Below, one piece after another: positions 36,543-45,756 of a stretch of DNA of 64,000 nt. The stretch comes from Lentilactobacillus kribbianus. Lineage in GTDB: Bacteria > Bacillota > Bacilli > Lactobacillales > Lactobacillaceae. The stretch covers positions 434,001 to 498,000 of the forward strand of contig NZ_JABEQQ010000002.1 in assembly GCF_013184075.1 (NCBI RefSeq), written 5' to 3'. Positions within the stretch are counted from its first letter, which is position 1. The number at the start of each line of letters is the position of its first letter. Made by a program: the position numbers and the translations under genes. The notes under the pieces are model-generated. The model was given only the letters and a program-made list of their open reading frames with translations, made no database searches and was not told the origin of the DNA.

Positions 36543-38942
36543 TTACATAAAATCAAGGGGTTCATTATCAATGCCGATTTGGACACCTTTTTTAGCTTTA
36601 TTTTGCGCATCATACAATAAATCAGTCAAAGTTAGATGCAATTCTGGTTCACGTCGATATTTAACGATCAACTGATAATAATATTTATTATTAACTCGCT
36701 TAATCATTTTAGGTGTAGGACCCAAAATAATAGTCTGCTCTGATAATTGGTTCACCAACGTTTGCTGAATTTCATAAGCCACTTTCAGCGCTTGGGTTTC
36801 TTCCTTAGAACTAATTGTGATTTTGACCGTGTAATAATACGGTGAATACTTCCCTTGTTGCCTGACTTTCATCTCAGTTTCGTAAAATTTTTCGTAGTCC
36901 TGCGTTTTAGCCAATTGAATCGCATAGTGATCTGGATTAAAAGTTTGGATAATAACATTTCCCTGCTTATCTGCCCGACCAGCCCGACCAGCAACTTGAG
37001 TTAATAATTCAAAAGTGCGTTCACTAGAACGAAAATCAGGAAATTCCAGAGCAGAATCCGCATTTAAAACTCCTACTAAGGTAACATTGGGAAAGTCTAA
37101 TCCTTTAGCAATCATTTGAGTTCCAACTAAAATATCGGCTTCTTGTTGACCAAATCGTTGAATAATTCGCTCATGAGAGCCTTTTTTTCTAGTAGTATCC
37201 ACATCCATTCTCACGACTTTAGCAGTGGGAAAAAGCTGGTTAACATCTTCTTCTAGTCGTTGACTGCCCATACCATGTTGTCGTAATTTTTCACTACCAC
37301 ATTCTGGACATTTATTGGGCATTGGTTGACTAAAACCACAGTAATGACAACGTAGTGAATTAGTATCTTTATGATAAGTCAGTGATATATCACAATTAGG
37401 GCATTGTGGTACATGTCCACAACTACGGCAGAGGACAAACGAAGCATAACCTCGGCGATTTAACATCAAAATAACTTGCTCATGTTTTTGTAACCGGTCA
37501 TCAATAGCTGATATTAGTGGTTGAGATAAATCACTGGGGGCGCCATTAGCAATTTCATTTTTCATATCAATAATATCAACGTGCGGTAATGCGTGATCAT
37601 TGATTCTTTTAGGAAGCAACAGTCGCTGATAAATCCCCTTATAAGCACGAGCACGAGATTCTAATGAAGGAGTAGCACTCCCCAACACTACCGGACAATG
37701 ATGGTATTGAGCCCGCCATTTGGCCACGTCTCTGGTATGGTAACGAGGGTTATCGGCTTGCTTATAACTGCTATCGTGTTCTTCATCCATAATGATGACT
37801 CCCAGATTATCAAGCGGGGCAAAAACGGCCGAGCGTACTCCCACTACTACTTTAGCTTGACCAGATTCAATTCGTTGCCACTCATCAAATCGTTCACCTA
37901 CGGACATGGCCGAATGAAGCATTGCCACTTTATTACCAAAGCGACTCCGAATTCGATTAGTGATTTGGGGGGTCAAAGTGATCTCTGGAACTAACAGCAA
38001 TGCTGTTTTACCCAATTTTAAAGCATTAGCAATCACCTGTAAGTATACTTCCGTTTTACCAGAACCGGTAACCCCTTCTAACAAAAAAGTGGTTGGTTGT
38101 TGTTGTATGATTGCTTCGTTAATAGTTGTTACTGCATGATCTTGATCTGGTTGCAATTTTAATGGTTGCGTTGACTGCACTTCTTGTCTAAAAGGATCAC
38201 GATTTTTAACGATAGTTGTTTTTTGCAGCCAACCATTTTGTTCTCCCACCTTAATAGTGCTAGCATTAATTTTTTGCTTGGTTAATTCTGATTGTAAAAT
38301 AGGCTCAGTTAACCGTCCTAATATTGTTAATAAACGTTGTTGACTAGTAGCATTTTTTTTCAAGTGTTGTTTGATTTTGGCCGCTTGCGCCTCATCAATT
38401 AACGATGTAATAGCTAGTTGATTAATTTCACTAGTTTTTTTCGATAAAATATACTCAAACGTTGCTTGCTTAGTTTGAATTAATTTAGCAATAGTTGCTG
38501 TAGTAGCTGAGTCAAGTTGCTTATTTTGATATTCTACTTTATCTTTTTTGCCAAAAATTTGATTAACCATTTCCTCGGCCGAGGGCGTATTAGGCACCAA
38601 ATATTTTTTAACTTTAGTACGCATTCCACCTGGAATCATAGTTTGCAAACAACTAATCAAAAATGAATACGTATCATCTGCCATCCATTGGGCCAATTGT
38701 AATAATTCTTCGTTAATAACGGGTTTTAGATCAATTAATTCAATAATTGGTTTTAGTTGGCCATCAAACTCACTATTATCATTTAATGCCACCACAAAAC
38801 CCACTACTTGCCGTCGTCCAAAAGGTACGACGACTCTCATCCCCACTTTAATAATAGAGACCAGGTTTGCCGGAATTAAGTAACTATATGAGGTATTAAT
38901 CTGAAAGGTTGGAACATCTACAACCACTTGTGCAATTGGCAA
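36543..38942 (-). CDS. priA: Primosomal protein N' (replication restart helicase PriA)
   Basis: This helicase reloads the replisome at collapsed forks. The N-terminal 3'-end-binding domain precedes helicase motifs GVTGSGKTEVYLQ (Walker A) and DEEHDSSYKQ. Zinc-binding cysteines lie in CRSCGHVPQCPNC, CHYCGF and CPECGS. A late AGRAGR motif completes the helicase core. The 799 residues are normal. It sits between coaBC and fmt. Confidence 0.96.
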   Translation of the reverse strand: MPIAQVVVDVPTFQINTSYSYLIPANLVSIIKVGMRVVVPFGRRQVVGFVVALNDNSEFDGQLKPIIELIDLKPVINEELLQLAQWMADDTYSFLISCLQTMIPGGMRTKVKKYLVPNTPSAEEMVNQIFGKKDKVEYQNKQLDSATTATIAKLIQTKQATFEYILSKKTSEINQLAITSLIDEAQAAKIKQHLKKNATSQQRLLTILGRLTEPILQSELTKQKINASTIKVGEQNGWLQKTTIVKNRDPFRQEVQSTQPLKLQPDQDHAVTTINEAIIQQQPTTFLLEGVTGSGKTEVYLQVIANALKLGKTALLLVPEITLTPQITNRIRSRFGNKVAMLHSAMSVGERFDEWQRIESGQAKVVVGVRSAVFAPLDNLGVIIMDEEHDSSYKQADNPRYHTRDVAKWRAQYHHCPVVLGSATPSLESRARAYKGIYQRLLLPKRINDHALPHVDIIDMKNEIANGAPSDLSQPLISAIDDRLQKHEQVILMLNRRGYASFVLCRSCGHVPQCPNCDISLTYHKDTNSLRCHYCGFSQPMPNKCPECGSEKLRQHGMGSQRLEEDVNQLFPTAKVVRMDVDTTRKKGSHERIIQRFGQQEADILVGTQMIAKGLDFPNVTLVGVLNADSALEFPDFRSSERTFELLTQVAGRAGRADKQGNVIIQTFNPDHYAIQLAKTQDYEKFYETEMKVRQQGKYSPYYYTVKITISSKEETQALKVAYEIQQTLVNQLSEQTIILGPTPKMIKRVNNKYYYQLIVKYRREPELHLTLTDLLYDAQNKAKKGVQIGIDNEPLDFM

Positions 38943-38961
38943 TATCGTCTCTCCTTACTGT

Positions 38962-40167
38962 TTAGATGATTTGTTCACCGATGACATTGATTAATTCGGT
39001 AGCAATAGCTAGTTTTGATTCTATTGGTGTTTGAATTTGTTGACCGTTTTTAAAAATAAAAGTAACTTGATTATCATCTGAGTTAAATCCGATATTGATA
39101 TTAGCGACATCATTGGCCACAATCAAGTCTAAATGTTTTTTCAGCATTTTTTTAGTGGCATTTTCTAATAAATCATTAGTTTCAGCAGCAAATCCGACTA
39201 CGAATTGATTTGATCGTTTGATTTTACCAATTTCAGCAACAATATCTGGATTTTTAGTCAAAGAAATATTCATTAAATCATTATCATCATTTTTTTTAAT
39301 TTTTTGTTTGGCTGTTGTTAAAGGTCGAAAATCAGCTACCGCAGCAGCCATTATTAACCCATCGGCATCTGTAAAAGCATCTTTTACAGCATTAAATAAT
39401 TCAGCCGCTGATTCAATATCAATAATTTTCATGCCAGTTGGTCGTGACAAGCTGGTTTTACCAGTCATTAAGATCACTTCGGCCCCCGCCCGTTGGGCTA
39501 CTCGAGCAATTGCATACCCCATCTTACCAGAGGAATCATTACTCAAATATCTTACTGGGTCAATTCGTTCTTTAGTTCCGCCAGCAGTTACAATGATTTT
39601 TTTGCCTTGTAGTTGCTTGGTAACCGATAATTCCATCACTTCTAACCAACTAACAATATCAACTGGTTCTGGCATTCTGCCTTTACCTTCATAACCTTCT
39701 GCTAAAAAGCCAGTTGCCGAATCCATTAATTGAATTCCATCTTCTCGTAATGTACGAATATTTCTCTTAGTGGCCGGATTTTCTAACATATGGGTATTCA
39801 TAGTAGGAACCACATAAATCGGGGCCGTCGTTGCTAGTAGAGCCGAACTAGCAATATCATCAGCAATTCCATTAGCCATTTTAGCAATTAAATCAGCCGT
39901 AGCCGGTGCCACAATAGCTAAATCAGTTTCATCAGCAATTTTAATGTGATTTACGTCACTTGCACTTTCGACCTTAAATTCATCAGTATACACCGTTTGT
40001 TTGCTAAGAGTCATAAAGGTTAGCGGTGTCACAAATTCAGTAGCCGCTTTTGTCATTACAACGGTTACCTGATTACCCTTTTTAATCAATAGCCGTAATA
40101 AGCTCAGAGATTTGTATACCGCAATACTACCACTAACATATAAAGTGATTTTTTTATTAGTTAACAT
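38962..40167 (-). CDS. coaBC: Bifunctional CoaBC (PPC synthetase/decarboxylase)
   Basis: This bifunctional coenzyme A enzyme couples cysteine to phosphopantothenate (CoaB, C-terminal) and decarboxylates the product (CoaC, N-terminal flavoprotein). The N-terminal part has YVSGSIAVYKSL, TPLTFMTLSKQ and PTMNTHMLENPA. The CoaB half has VTAGGTKERIDPVRYLSN and AAVADFRP. The 401 residues are standard. A convincing terminator separates it from rpoZ, so it may start a new transcript towards priA. Confidence 0.95.
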   Translation of the reverse strand: MLTNKKITLYVSGSIAVYKSLSLLRLLIKKGNQVTVVMTKAATEFVTPLTFMTLSKQTVYTDEFKVESASDVNHIKIADETDLAIVAPATADLIAKMANGIADDIASSALLATTAPIYVVPTMNTHMLENPATKRNIRTLREDGIQLMDSATGFLAEGYEGKGRMPEPVDIVSWLEVMELSVTKQLQGKKIIVTAGGTKERIDPVRYLSNDSSGKMGYAIARVAQRAGAEVILMTGKTSLSRPTGMKIIDIESAAELFNAVKDAFTDADGLIMAAAVADFRPLTTAKQKIKKNDDNDLMNISLTKNPDIVAEIGKIKRSNQFVVGFAAETNDLLENATKKMLKKHLDLIVANDVANINIGFNSDDNQVTFIFKNGQQIQTPIESKLAIATELINVIGEQII

Positions 40168-40225
40168 CTAGCCACCCTCTCTTAGTCGTCCAATATTTCT
40201 GAACTCTATTGTACCAAATTTTTAC

Positions 40226-40262
40226 CTAAAAAAATAAACTGAGAATAACAATTCCCAGTTCA
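40226..40262 (-). terminator. Terminator of gmk-rpoZ
   Basis: On the minus strand AACTGGGAAT pairs with ATTCTCAGTT around TGTT, followed by a T-rich run. It sits 20 bases past the rpoZ stop and well before coaBC. Confidence 0.8.
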
Positions 40263-40281
40263 TTTAATAGCTTTTACTTAA

Positions 40282-40500
40282 TTAATCAAAGTCTCGTTCT
40301 TTAGGATCGATTTTTAATACACCGGCTTCAATTTCTTCTAAAGCCTTACCAACGGACTTGTCTGACTTGTATTCAGATTTTGGTAATAATAGTGGTGATC
40401 CTGCATCAATTTCATGAGCACGCTTGCTGGCAAGCATAATCAATGAATAACGAGAATCGATTTTATCTAATAGTTTATCTACAGATGGATAAAGTAACAT
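40282..40500 (-). CDS. rpoZ: RNA polymerase omega subunit
   Basis: This small RNA polymerase subunit aids assembly of beta prime. It has the family stretch [17 protein letters not shown]. At 72 residues it is a typical Firmicute omega. It starts 2 bases after the gmk stop with AGGAG upstream. The gmk-rpoZ pairing is conserved. Confidence 0.95.
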   Translation of the reverse strand: MLLYPSVDKLLDKIDSRYSLIMLASKRAHEIDAGSPLLLPKSEYKSDKSVGKALEEIEAGVLKIDPKERDFD

Positions 40501-40502
40501 AT

Positions 40503-41117
40503 TTAGTCGTCTCCTAACATTGCTTCGTATTCGGGCATTACTCGATTAACTTTTAATCGTTCGCTATTAATGATCGTTTTAATGCGATCAACAGCTAACT
40601 CAACTCTATCATTTAAAACCGCATAATCATAGTTTCGCATCATTTTAATTTCTGACGCCGCCGTTTTGATTCGCTTATTAATGACTTCAATATCATCAGT
40701 TCCACGACCAACTAATCGATGTTTTAATTCTACCAAATCAGGAGGAGTTAAAAAGACAAAGATTGCGTCAGGAACGTTAGCACGAATTTGCATAGCTCCA
40801 TTAACTTCAATTTCGAGAAATACATCTTTACCAGATTCTAGGGTTTGATTAACGTACTTTAATGGTGTTCCGTAATAATTGTCAACATACTTGGCATATT
40901 CTAACATTTCACCATTTTTAATATTTTCTTCGAATTCTTCTTTACTGACGAACCAATAATCAACCCCATTTTTTTCACTATTTCGGGGTTTTCTTGTCGT
41001 CATCGAGGTTGAATACTCAAAATCAATGTCTGGTTCTTCAAATAGTGCCTTCCGAACGGTTCCTTTACCGACACCGGAGGGTCCTGATAATACGATTAAC
41101 ATTCCTTTTTTGGTCAT
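40503..41117 (-). CDS. gmk: Guanylate kinase
   Basis: This enzyme phosphorylates GMP to GDP. The P-loop is [12 protein letters not shown] (about residues 9-20), with the GMP-binding segment [10 protein letters not shown] and the lid region VGRGTD. The length of 204 residues is typical. It starts the gmk-rpoZ unit, divergent from the YolD-like gene across 160 bases. AAGGG precedes the ATG. Confidence 0.96.
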   Translation of the reverse strand: MTKKGMLIVLSGPSGVGKGTVRKALFEEPDIDFEYSTSMTTRKPRNSEKNGVDYWFVSKEEFEENIKNGEMLEYAKYVDNYYGTPLKYVNQTLESGKDVFLEIEVNGAMQIRANVPDAIFVFLTPPDLVELKHRLVGRGTDDIEVINKRIKTAASEIKMMRNYDYAVLNDRVELAVDRIKTIINSERLKVNRVMPEYEAMLGDD

Positions 41118-41217
41118 CGAATTAATCCCTTCAATAAATTGTTAATACTAACTATTATCTCTTTTTCTGGGGTGTTTGACAACCTATTTAAGTAAAAAAG
41201 TGGAAACAAAATACGGC

Positions 41218-41246
41218 TTGCATTTTAGAACGTTTGTTCGTATAAT
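41218..41246 (+). promoter_or_regulatory. Promoter of the YolD-like gene, overlapped by an SOS box
   Basis: TTGCAT (41218-41223), a 17-base spacer and a perfect TATAAT (41241-41246) lie 31 bases before the ATG. The spacer contains the LexA-type palindrome GAAC-GTTT-GTTC at 41228-41239. Confidence 0.82.
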
Positions 41247-41266
41247 GAAAACACAAACAAATGTTC
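41228..41266. promoter_or_regulatory. Two LexA (SOS) boxes
   Basis: Box 1 is GAACGTTTGTTC (41228-41239), a perfect match to the Gram-positive GAAC-N4-GTTC core, between the -35 and -10. Box 2, AAACAAATGTTC (41255-41266), has one mismatch and lies just after the -10 box. Together they bracket the -10, so LexA binding should block transcription. Confidence 0.78.
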
Positions 41267-41277
41267 GAGGTGAAAAA

Positions 41278-41580
41278 ATGCAAAATCAAAAGAGCAACTT
41301 AGCAAACATCACTCAATTTGCCCAACAACAATATCAAAAATTATTCAGTCCTATTAATAATATCGAATTCAAGCAAATGCCACTTTTTCAAATTGAATTA
41401 TTTTTACAACAAACCATTCATGATCAGTTGATCGTTCAACTAGATTTTAAAGATCAATCTAATCCAATTATTGGACAAATTTTCAAATTAAATCAAGAAA
41501 GATACTTAATTACTACCCAAAATAAAAAAATCAATAAACTACTTTTTATTAATGAAATTAAAGCCATTCATCAAATTTAA
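41278..41580 (+). CDS. YolD-like family protein under SOS control
   Basis: This 100-residue protein matches the YolD-like pattern: an Ile-Glu-Phe segment, KQMPLFQIELFLQQTIHDQ, then a small beta fold ending in FINEIKAIHQI. YolD-like proteins are usually linked to Y-family polymerases or other SOS genes in Firmicutes, though their exact activity is not known. The ATG at 41278 is preferred: GAGGTG lies just before it and the promoter ends upstream, while the longer open frame would start inside the promoter region. It is one of the few plus-strand genes and faces recN convergently. Confidence 0.72.
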   Translation: MQNQKSNLANITQFAQQQYQKLFSPINNIEFKQMPLFQIELFLQQTIHDQLIVQLDFKDQSNPIIGQIFKLNQERYLITTQNKKINKLLFINEIKAIHQI

Positions 41581-41590
41581 GCTAAATACT

Positions 41591-41622
41591 AAAAGACGAA
41601 GACAATTAACTTCGTCTTTTTT
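41591..41622. terminator. Bidirectional terminator between the YolD-like gene and recN
   Basis: AAAAGACGAAG and CTTCGTCTTTT form a hairpin with T-runs in both directions for the convergent genes. It lies at the recN stop codon. Confidence 0.9.
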
Positions 41623-43327
41623 ATTTGCTTGTAGAAATAATTTCTTCTTTTTCTTTAACAGCTAAATCAATTAATTCATTGGCATGTTCTTCAGTTAACT
41701 TAGTAATTTGCGTTCCAGCAAACATTCTTGCTATTTCTTGGACACGTTCTGCTGGATTTAATTCACGTAAGAAAGTTTGGGTGCGTTTATTACTGGTTTT
41801 TTTACTAATAAAATAGTGATGATCACTCATCGCCGCTACCTGGGGTAAATGGGTAATACATAACACCTGAGATTTTGTTGAGATAGTAAATATTTTATTA
41901 CCAATAGCTTGAGCTACCCGTCCAGAAACACCAGTATCTACTTCATCAAAAATAATAGACGTAACACCTGCTGCTTTGGCAAACATAGTCTTTAAAGCCA
42001 ACATCAACCGTGATAATTCACCACCAGATGCACTTTTCACCAAAGGTAACATCGCCTCGCCAGGATTAGTTTGAATAAAGAATTCCACTTGATCTAATCC
42101 TTGATTGGTTAACTTAGGTGTTGAAGTGATTTTCACTTCAAACACCGCTTTATCCATATATAAATCAGCTAATTGTTGATGAACTGCCCGTTGCAATTTA
42201 CTTGCTGCTCGTTGTCTTTCTGCACTAATACTCGTCGCTATCGTTAATAGTTCTGCTTCTAATTGAGCTACCCGCTGATTTAAATCATCATCTTTACCCT
42301 GATTGCCCTGCATCTTGGTGTATTCGGTACTAATTTCGTCGTAATAACTCAAAATTTGATCAATACTATCACCATACTTACGCTTTAGTTGAAAAATGGC
42401 ATTTAAACGCTGTTCTACTTGATCTAACTCATCTTGATCAAATTCCTGTGTACTAAGTTCTGCTGAAATATCACTACTAACATCTTGCAAAGAGTAATAG
42501 GCAGTATCTAGTTCTTCGCTAATTTTTTTAAAATTATCGTCTAATGAACTAATTCCTTGCATAGCATTCATTGCTTGTCCAATAAAATCTAACGGACTAG
42601 TATCTTCAGTTCCATTAATATTAACAAAACTCGCCGCTAACGCATCATGCATTCGTTGAAAGTTATTTAACCGATCTCTCTTCAACACTAATTCTTCTTC
42701 TTCACCAGTATGAAGTCCTGCCGTCTCAATTTCTTTCATTTGAAATTGCAGCATGTCGATTCGTTGTGCCCATTCTTTTTCATTTTGACTTTTTTCTTTA
42801 ATTAGACGTTGCAATTCTCGGTACTCATCATATTTAGTATGGTATTTAACTAAATTCTGTTTCAGTTTATTAGTCCCAAATTCGTCTAATAAATGAATAT
42901 GATTATCCGGATTCATTAATTCTTGTTGATCATTTTGTCCTTGAATATCAACAATTGTTGCTCCAATTTTTTTCAAAATTCCCAAGGTAACTAACATACC
43001 ATTAATTCTAGCGCTAGTTCGCCCACTGGCAAAAATTTCTCGTTCAATAATAATCGAATCATCTTCATATTCAATTCCAAATTGATCTAAGTAAGCATAA
43101 GTAAGACTTCCCTTAGGAAAACTAAATTGGCCTTGAACAATTGCTTTTTTAGCCCCAGTTCTTACAAAATCATGGGATGCTCTACCGCCAGCTAATAATC
43201 CAACCGCATCAATAATAATTGATTTACCAGCCCCAGTTTCACCGGTTAAAACCGTCATCCCATCTTGAAATTGAACATCGAGATGTTCGATAATTGCAAA
43301 ATCAGTAATAGAAAGTTCTAATAACAT
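41621..43327 (-). CDS. recN: DNA repair protein RecN
   Basis: This SMC-like ATPase acts early in double-strand-break repair. The N-terminal head has Walker A TGETGAGKSIIIDAV and the C-terminal head SASGGELSRLMLALK with Walker B IIFDEVDTGVSG. A coiled coil of about 200 residues joins them. The length of 568 residues is normal. It is last in the folD-xseA-xseB-ispA-tlyA-argR-recN run. I see no SOS box directly before it. Confidence 0.96.
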   Translation of the reverse strand: MLLELSITDFAIIEHLDVQFQDGMTVLTGETGAGKSIIIDAVGLLAGGRASHDFVRTGAKKAIVQGQFSFPKGSLTYAYLDQFGIEYEDDSIIIEREIFASGRTSARINGMLVTLGILKKIGATIVDIQGQNDQQELMNPDNHIHLLDEFGTNKLKQNLVKYHTKYDEYRELQRLIKEKSQNEKEWAQRIDMLQFQMKEIETAGLHTGEEEELVLKRDRLNNFQRMHDALAASFVNINGTEDTSPLDFIGQAMNAMQGISSLDDNFKKISEELDTAYYSLQDVSSDISAELSTQEFDQDELDQVEQRLNAIFQLKRKYGDSIDQILSYYDEISTEYTKMQGNQGKDDDLNQRVAQLEAELLTIATSISAERQRAASKLQRAVHQQLADLYMDKAVFEVKITSTPKLTNQGLDQVEFFIQTNPGEAMLPLVKSASGGELSRLMLALKTMFAKAAGVTSIIFDEVDTGVSGRVAQAIGNKIFTISTKSQVLCITHLPQVAAMSDHHYFISKKTSNKRTQTFLRELNPAERVQEIARMFAGTQITKLTEEHANELIDLAVKEKEEIISTSK

Positions 43328-43348
43328 CGCTGCTTCCTTTCTACGCTG

Positions 43349-43798
43349 CTAAACCATTGCGTCAATTTTAGTGCTAAATTGATTGGCCATTTCCTCACTC
43401 ACACAAATTACTAAAACGGTATTATCGTCACTGATAGTTCCAAAAATTTCGTCATAGTTCATTTGACTGAGCAAACTCGAAATAACTGGACCACTACCCG
43501 GAATTACTTTTAATAAAATTAAATTAGTTTGAATTTTCATGGAAATAAAGGATTCCGTAATGGTTTGAACCAGTTTTCGTTCCGCGTTTACATTTTTTTG
43601 AGCGGGCATGCTATAACGATATCCCCCAACACTAGATGGTACTTTCACCAACTGCATTTCTTTAATATCTCGAGAAATGGTTGCCTGCGTCACATTCACG
43701 CCCTGTGCATTCAGTAATTGGACAAAATCAGTTTGCCGTTGAATATTATGGTCAACTAATAACTGTCGAATGATATTTTGACGTTCTTGCTTTTTCAC
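43349..43798 (-). CDS. argR: Arginine repressor ArgR/AhrC
   Basis: This hexameric regulator senses arginine and, in some hosts, aids ColE1-type dimer resolution. The N-terminal winged helix has TDFVQLLNAQGVNVTQATIS followed by RDIKEM. The C-terminal oligomerisation domain has GTISDDNTVLVICVS, where arginine binds between Asp residues. The length of 149 residues is typical. No arginine pathway gene is in this window. Its place before recN is a conserved Firmicute arrangement. Confidence 0.94.
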   Translation of the reverse strand: MKKQERQNIIRQLLVDHNIQRQTDFVQLLNAQGVNVTQATISRDIKEMQLVKVPSSVGGYRYSMPAQKNVNAERKLVQTITESFISMKIQTNLILLKVIPGSGPVISSLLSQMNYDEIFGTISDDNTVLVICVSEEMANQFSTKIDAMV

Positions 43799-43812
43799 AG
43801 TCTTACCTCCAA

Positions 43813-44631
43813 TTACTCTTGATTTTTCAAATCAGTATAGGCATTATCAATAGCTTGTTCAATTGATGTTTGGCTTAACATTTGAGGATTATCCGTTGAC
43901 TTCAAATGTACTAAAAATTCAATATTACCGCTACCACCCTTAATCGGTGAATAATCTAATCCCAAAATCGAATAACCATTTTCAAGGGCAAAATTCAAAA
44001 TTTTATTTAGTACATCTTGGTGGACCTTTCGATCTCTAACAATACCATGTTTACCGACATTAGCTTTACCAGCCTCAAATTGCGGTTTAATTAACGCAAC
44101 GACATCACCTTCTGGCAGCAAAATCTCCTTTAAAGGTGGCAAAATTAACTCCAACGAAATAAAAGAAACATCAATAGAGGCGAATTCTGGTTGACCGTGA
44201 TCAAAATCAGCTAATTTAGAATAGCGAAAGTTAGTGTGCTCCATAACGATTACTCGTTCATCTGAACGTAACTTCCAAACTAATTGGTTACTACCCACAT
44301 CTAAGGCATAACTCAACTTAGCTCCGTTTTGAAGCATCACATCCGTAAAACCACCTGTAGAAGAACCAATATCTAAAACTGTTTTATCGGCTACGTTAAT
44401 ATTAAAAACCTTCAAAGCCTTTTCTAGTTTCAAGCCACCTCGGCTAACATAGGGCATTGGTTTGCCCTTAATGTGTAGTTCAGTATCTACTGGAATCTTT
44501 ACTCCTGGCTTATCTAGTCGTTCTTCGTTATCACCCAAAACTTCTCCGGCCATAACGGCTCGTTTAGCTTTTTCACGAGTATCAAACAAGCCTTGAGTAA
44601 CTAATAAAACATCTACTCTTTGCTTTTCCAT
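43813..44631 (-). CDS. TlyA-family RNA methyltransferase (YqxC)
   Basis: This protein has an N-terminal S4 RNA-binding domain (MEKQRVDVLLVTQGLFDTRE) and a C-terminal FtsJ-type Rossmann fold (LDIGSSTGGFTDVMLQNGA). Bacterial TlyA proteins 2'-O-methylate rRNA, but in Firmicutes the target is not well established. The length of 272 residues fits. The start overlaps the ispA stop by one base (TAATG). Confidence 0.9.
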   Translation of the reverse strand: MEKQRVDVLLVTQGLFDTREKAKRAVMAGEVLGDNEERLDKPGVKIPVDTELHIKGKPMPYVSRGGLKLEKALKVFNINVADKTVLDIGSSTGGFTDVMLQNGAKLSYALDVGSNQLVWKLRSDERVIVMEHTNFRYSKLADFDHGQPEFASIDVSFISLELILPPLKEILLPEGDVVALIKPQFEAGKANVGKHGIVRDRKVHQDVLNKILNFALENGYSILGLDYSPIKGGSGNIEFLVHLKSTDNPQMLSQTSIEQAIDNAYTDLKNQE

Positions 44632-45524
44632 TAATAATCTCCATCCAATTTAAAATACGTAAAAAATGATTTCAACAAATCTACGTTAACATTGTTAAGT
44701 GCCCCAGCTTTAGCTAAAGCAATCTTACCTAATTCAATTGTTTCTCTTAGTTTAACTTTGGACTCCGATAAACCTAACAAATTAGGATAAGTATTTTTAT
44801 TTTCGTCTTGATTAACAGGTTTGCCCAACTTGGTCTCAGTACTAGTAACATCTAAGATATCATCATAAATTTGAAAAGCCAGACCAAATAAATCCGCAAA
44901 CTCTAAAAACAACTGTCGCCGCTGTTGGGTAACATTAGCCATTATTAACCCCGCAGCAATAGCATCTTGAATCAAAGCCCCAGTTTTTCGTCGATGTAAT
45001 AACTGTAGCTGAGTTAAGGATAATTGTTTACCTTCATTAGTCACGTCATCGACTTGACCCGCTACCATTCCTGCTGGTCCAGCATCTTTGGCTAACTCTA
45101 AAGTTAATTGTGCCTTTTGAGTATCAGACAAGTCTCCGTCAGTTAACCATTGAAAAGCCAAAGTTAATAACCCATCTCCAGCTAAAATAGCAGTAGCCTC
45201 ACCAAATTTAACATGGCTAGTGGGTTGATTACGCCTTAAATCATCATCATCCATGGCGGGTAAGTCATCGTGAATCAACGAATAAGTATGCAGTAACTCC
45301 AATGCAGCAGCAGCTCGTAAACGGCTACTAGAAATTTCCACCTTAAAGGTATTTAAAACAGCCAACGTGAGTAATGGTCGCATCCTTTTACCACCAGCAT
45401 TAACTGAGTAAGCCATTGATTCTGCTAATAATGGTTGTGGAACGGATAACGGTATTTCACGTTTCACATAATCATTAATCACTGGAAGCCACTTTAATTC
45501 AAAATCGGTTAACATACTACTCAT
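44631..45524 (-). CDS. ispA: Polyprenyl (farnesyl/geranyl) diphosphate synthase
   Basis: This enzyme builds short isoprenoid diphosphates for undecaprenyl phosphate and related lipids. First and second Asp-rich motifs are HDDLPAMDDDDLRR and YDDILD. The ATG at 45524 overlaps the xseB end by 8 bases and is preferred; a longer reading starts 18 bases upstream. This gives 297 residues. It is conserved in place between xseB and tlyA. Confidence 0.93.
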   Translation of the reverse strand: MSSMLTDFELKWLPVINDYVKREIPLSVPQPLLAESMAYSVNAGGKRMRPLLTLAVLNTFKVEISSSRLRAAAALELLHTYSLIHDDLPAMDDDDLRRNQPTSHVKFGEATAILAGDGLLTLAFQWLTDGDLSDTQKAQLTLELAKDAGPAGMVAGQVDDVTNEGKQLSLTQLQLLHRRKTGALIQDAIAAGLIMANVTQQRRQLFLEFADLFGLAFQIYDDILDVTSTETKLGKPVNQDENKNTYPNLLGLSESKVKLRETIELGKIALAKAGALNNVNVDLLKSFFTYFKLDGDY

Positions 45525-45756
45525 TGGTATCAGTCTCTTCATTCACTTCAAATGCACTTTCGTTGCCGTCTTTATCGACAATTTTGGCCATTGTGGTTTC
45601 AGCCTGAGTCAATGTTTTTTGCAATTCGGTGGTTAACTCAATCCCCTTTTTAAATTGATTCATGGATTCTTCCAAAGGAGTATTTCCTTGTTCTAATTGA
45701 TTAACAATTTGTTCTAATTCTTGCATTTTTTCTTCAAATGTCTGATTACTTGCCAT
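45517..45756 (-). CDS. xseB: Exodeoxyribonuclease VII small subunit
   Basis: This 79-residue subunit pairs with XseA to degrade single-stranded DNA. It has the family stretch FEEKMQELEQIVNQLEQGN (about residues 6-24) followed by PLEESMNQFKKG. It overlaps xseA by 11 bases and ispA by 8, so translation is tightly coupled. Confidence 0.95.
   Translation of the reverse strand: MASNQTFEEKMQELEQIVNQLEQGNTPLEESMNQFKKGIELTTELQKTLTQAETTMAKIVDKDGNESAFEVNEETDTNE

Noticed and set aside
39218-39694. Long open frame on the plus strand inside coaBC
   Set aside because: It lies wholly antisense to a clear CoaBC gene, lacks a ribosome site, and its protein looks like reverse-frame translation. Similar shadows occur opposite parC (5580-5990) and priA (37698-37994).
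41055-41217. SOS control of gmk from the same boxes
   Set aside because: The boxes lie more than 100 bases upstream of the gmk start and overlap the plus-strand promoter only. No minus-strand promoter overlaps them.
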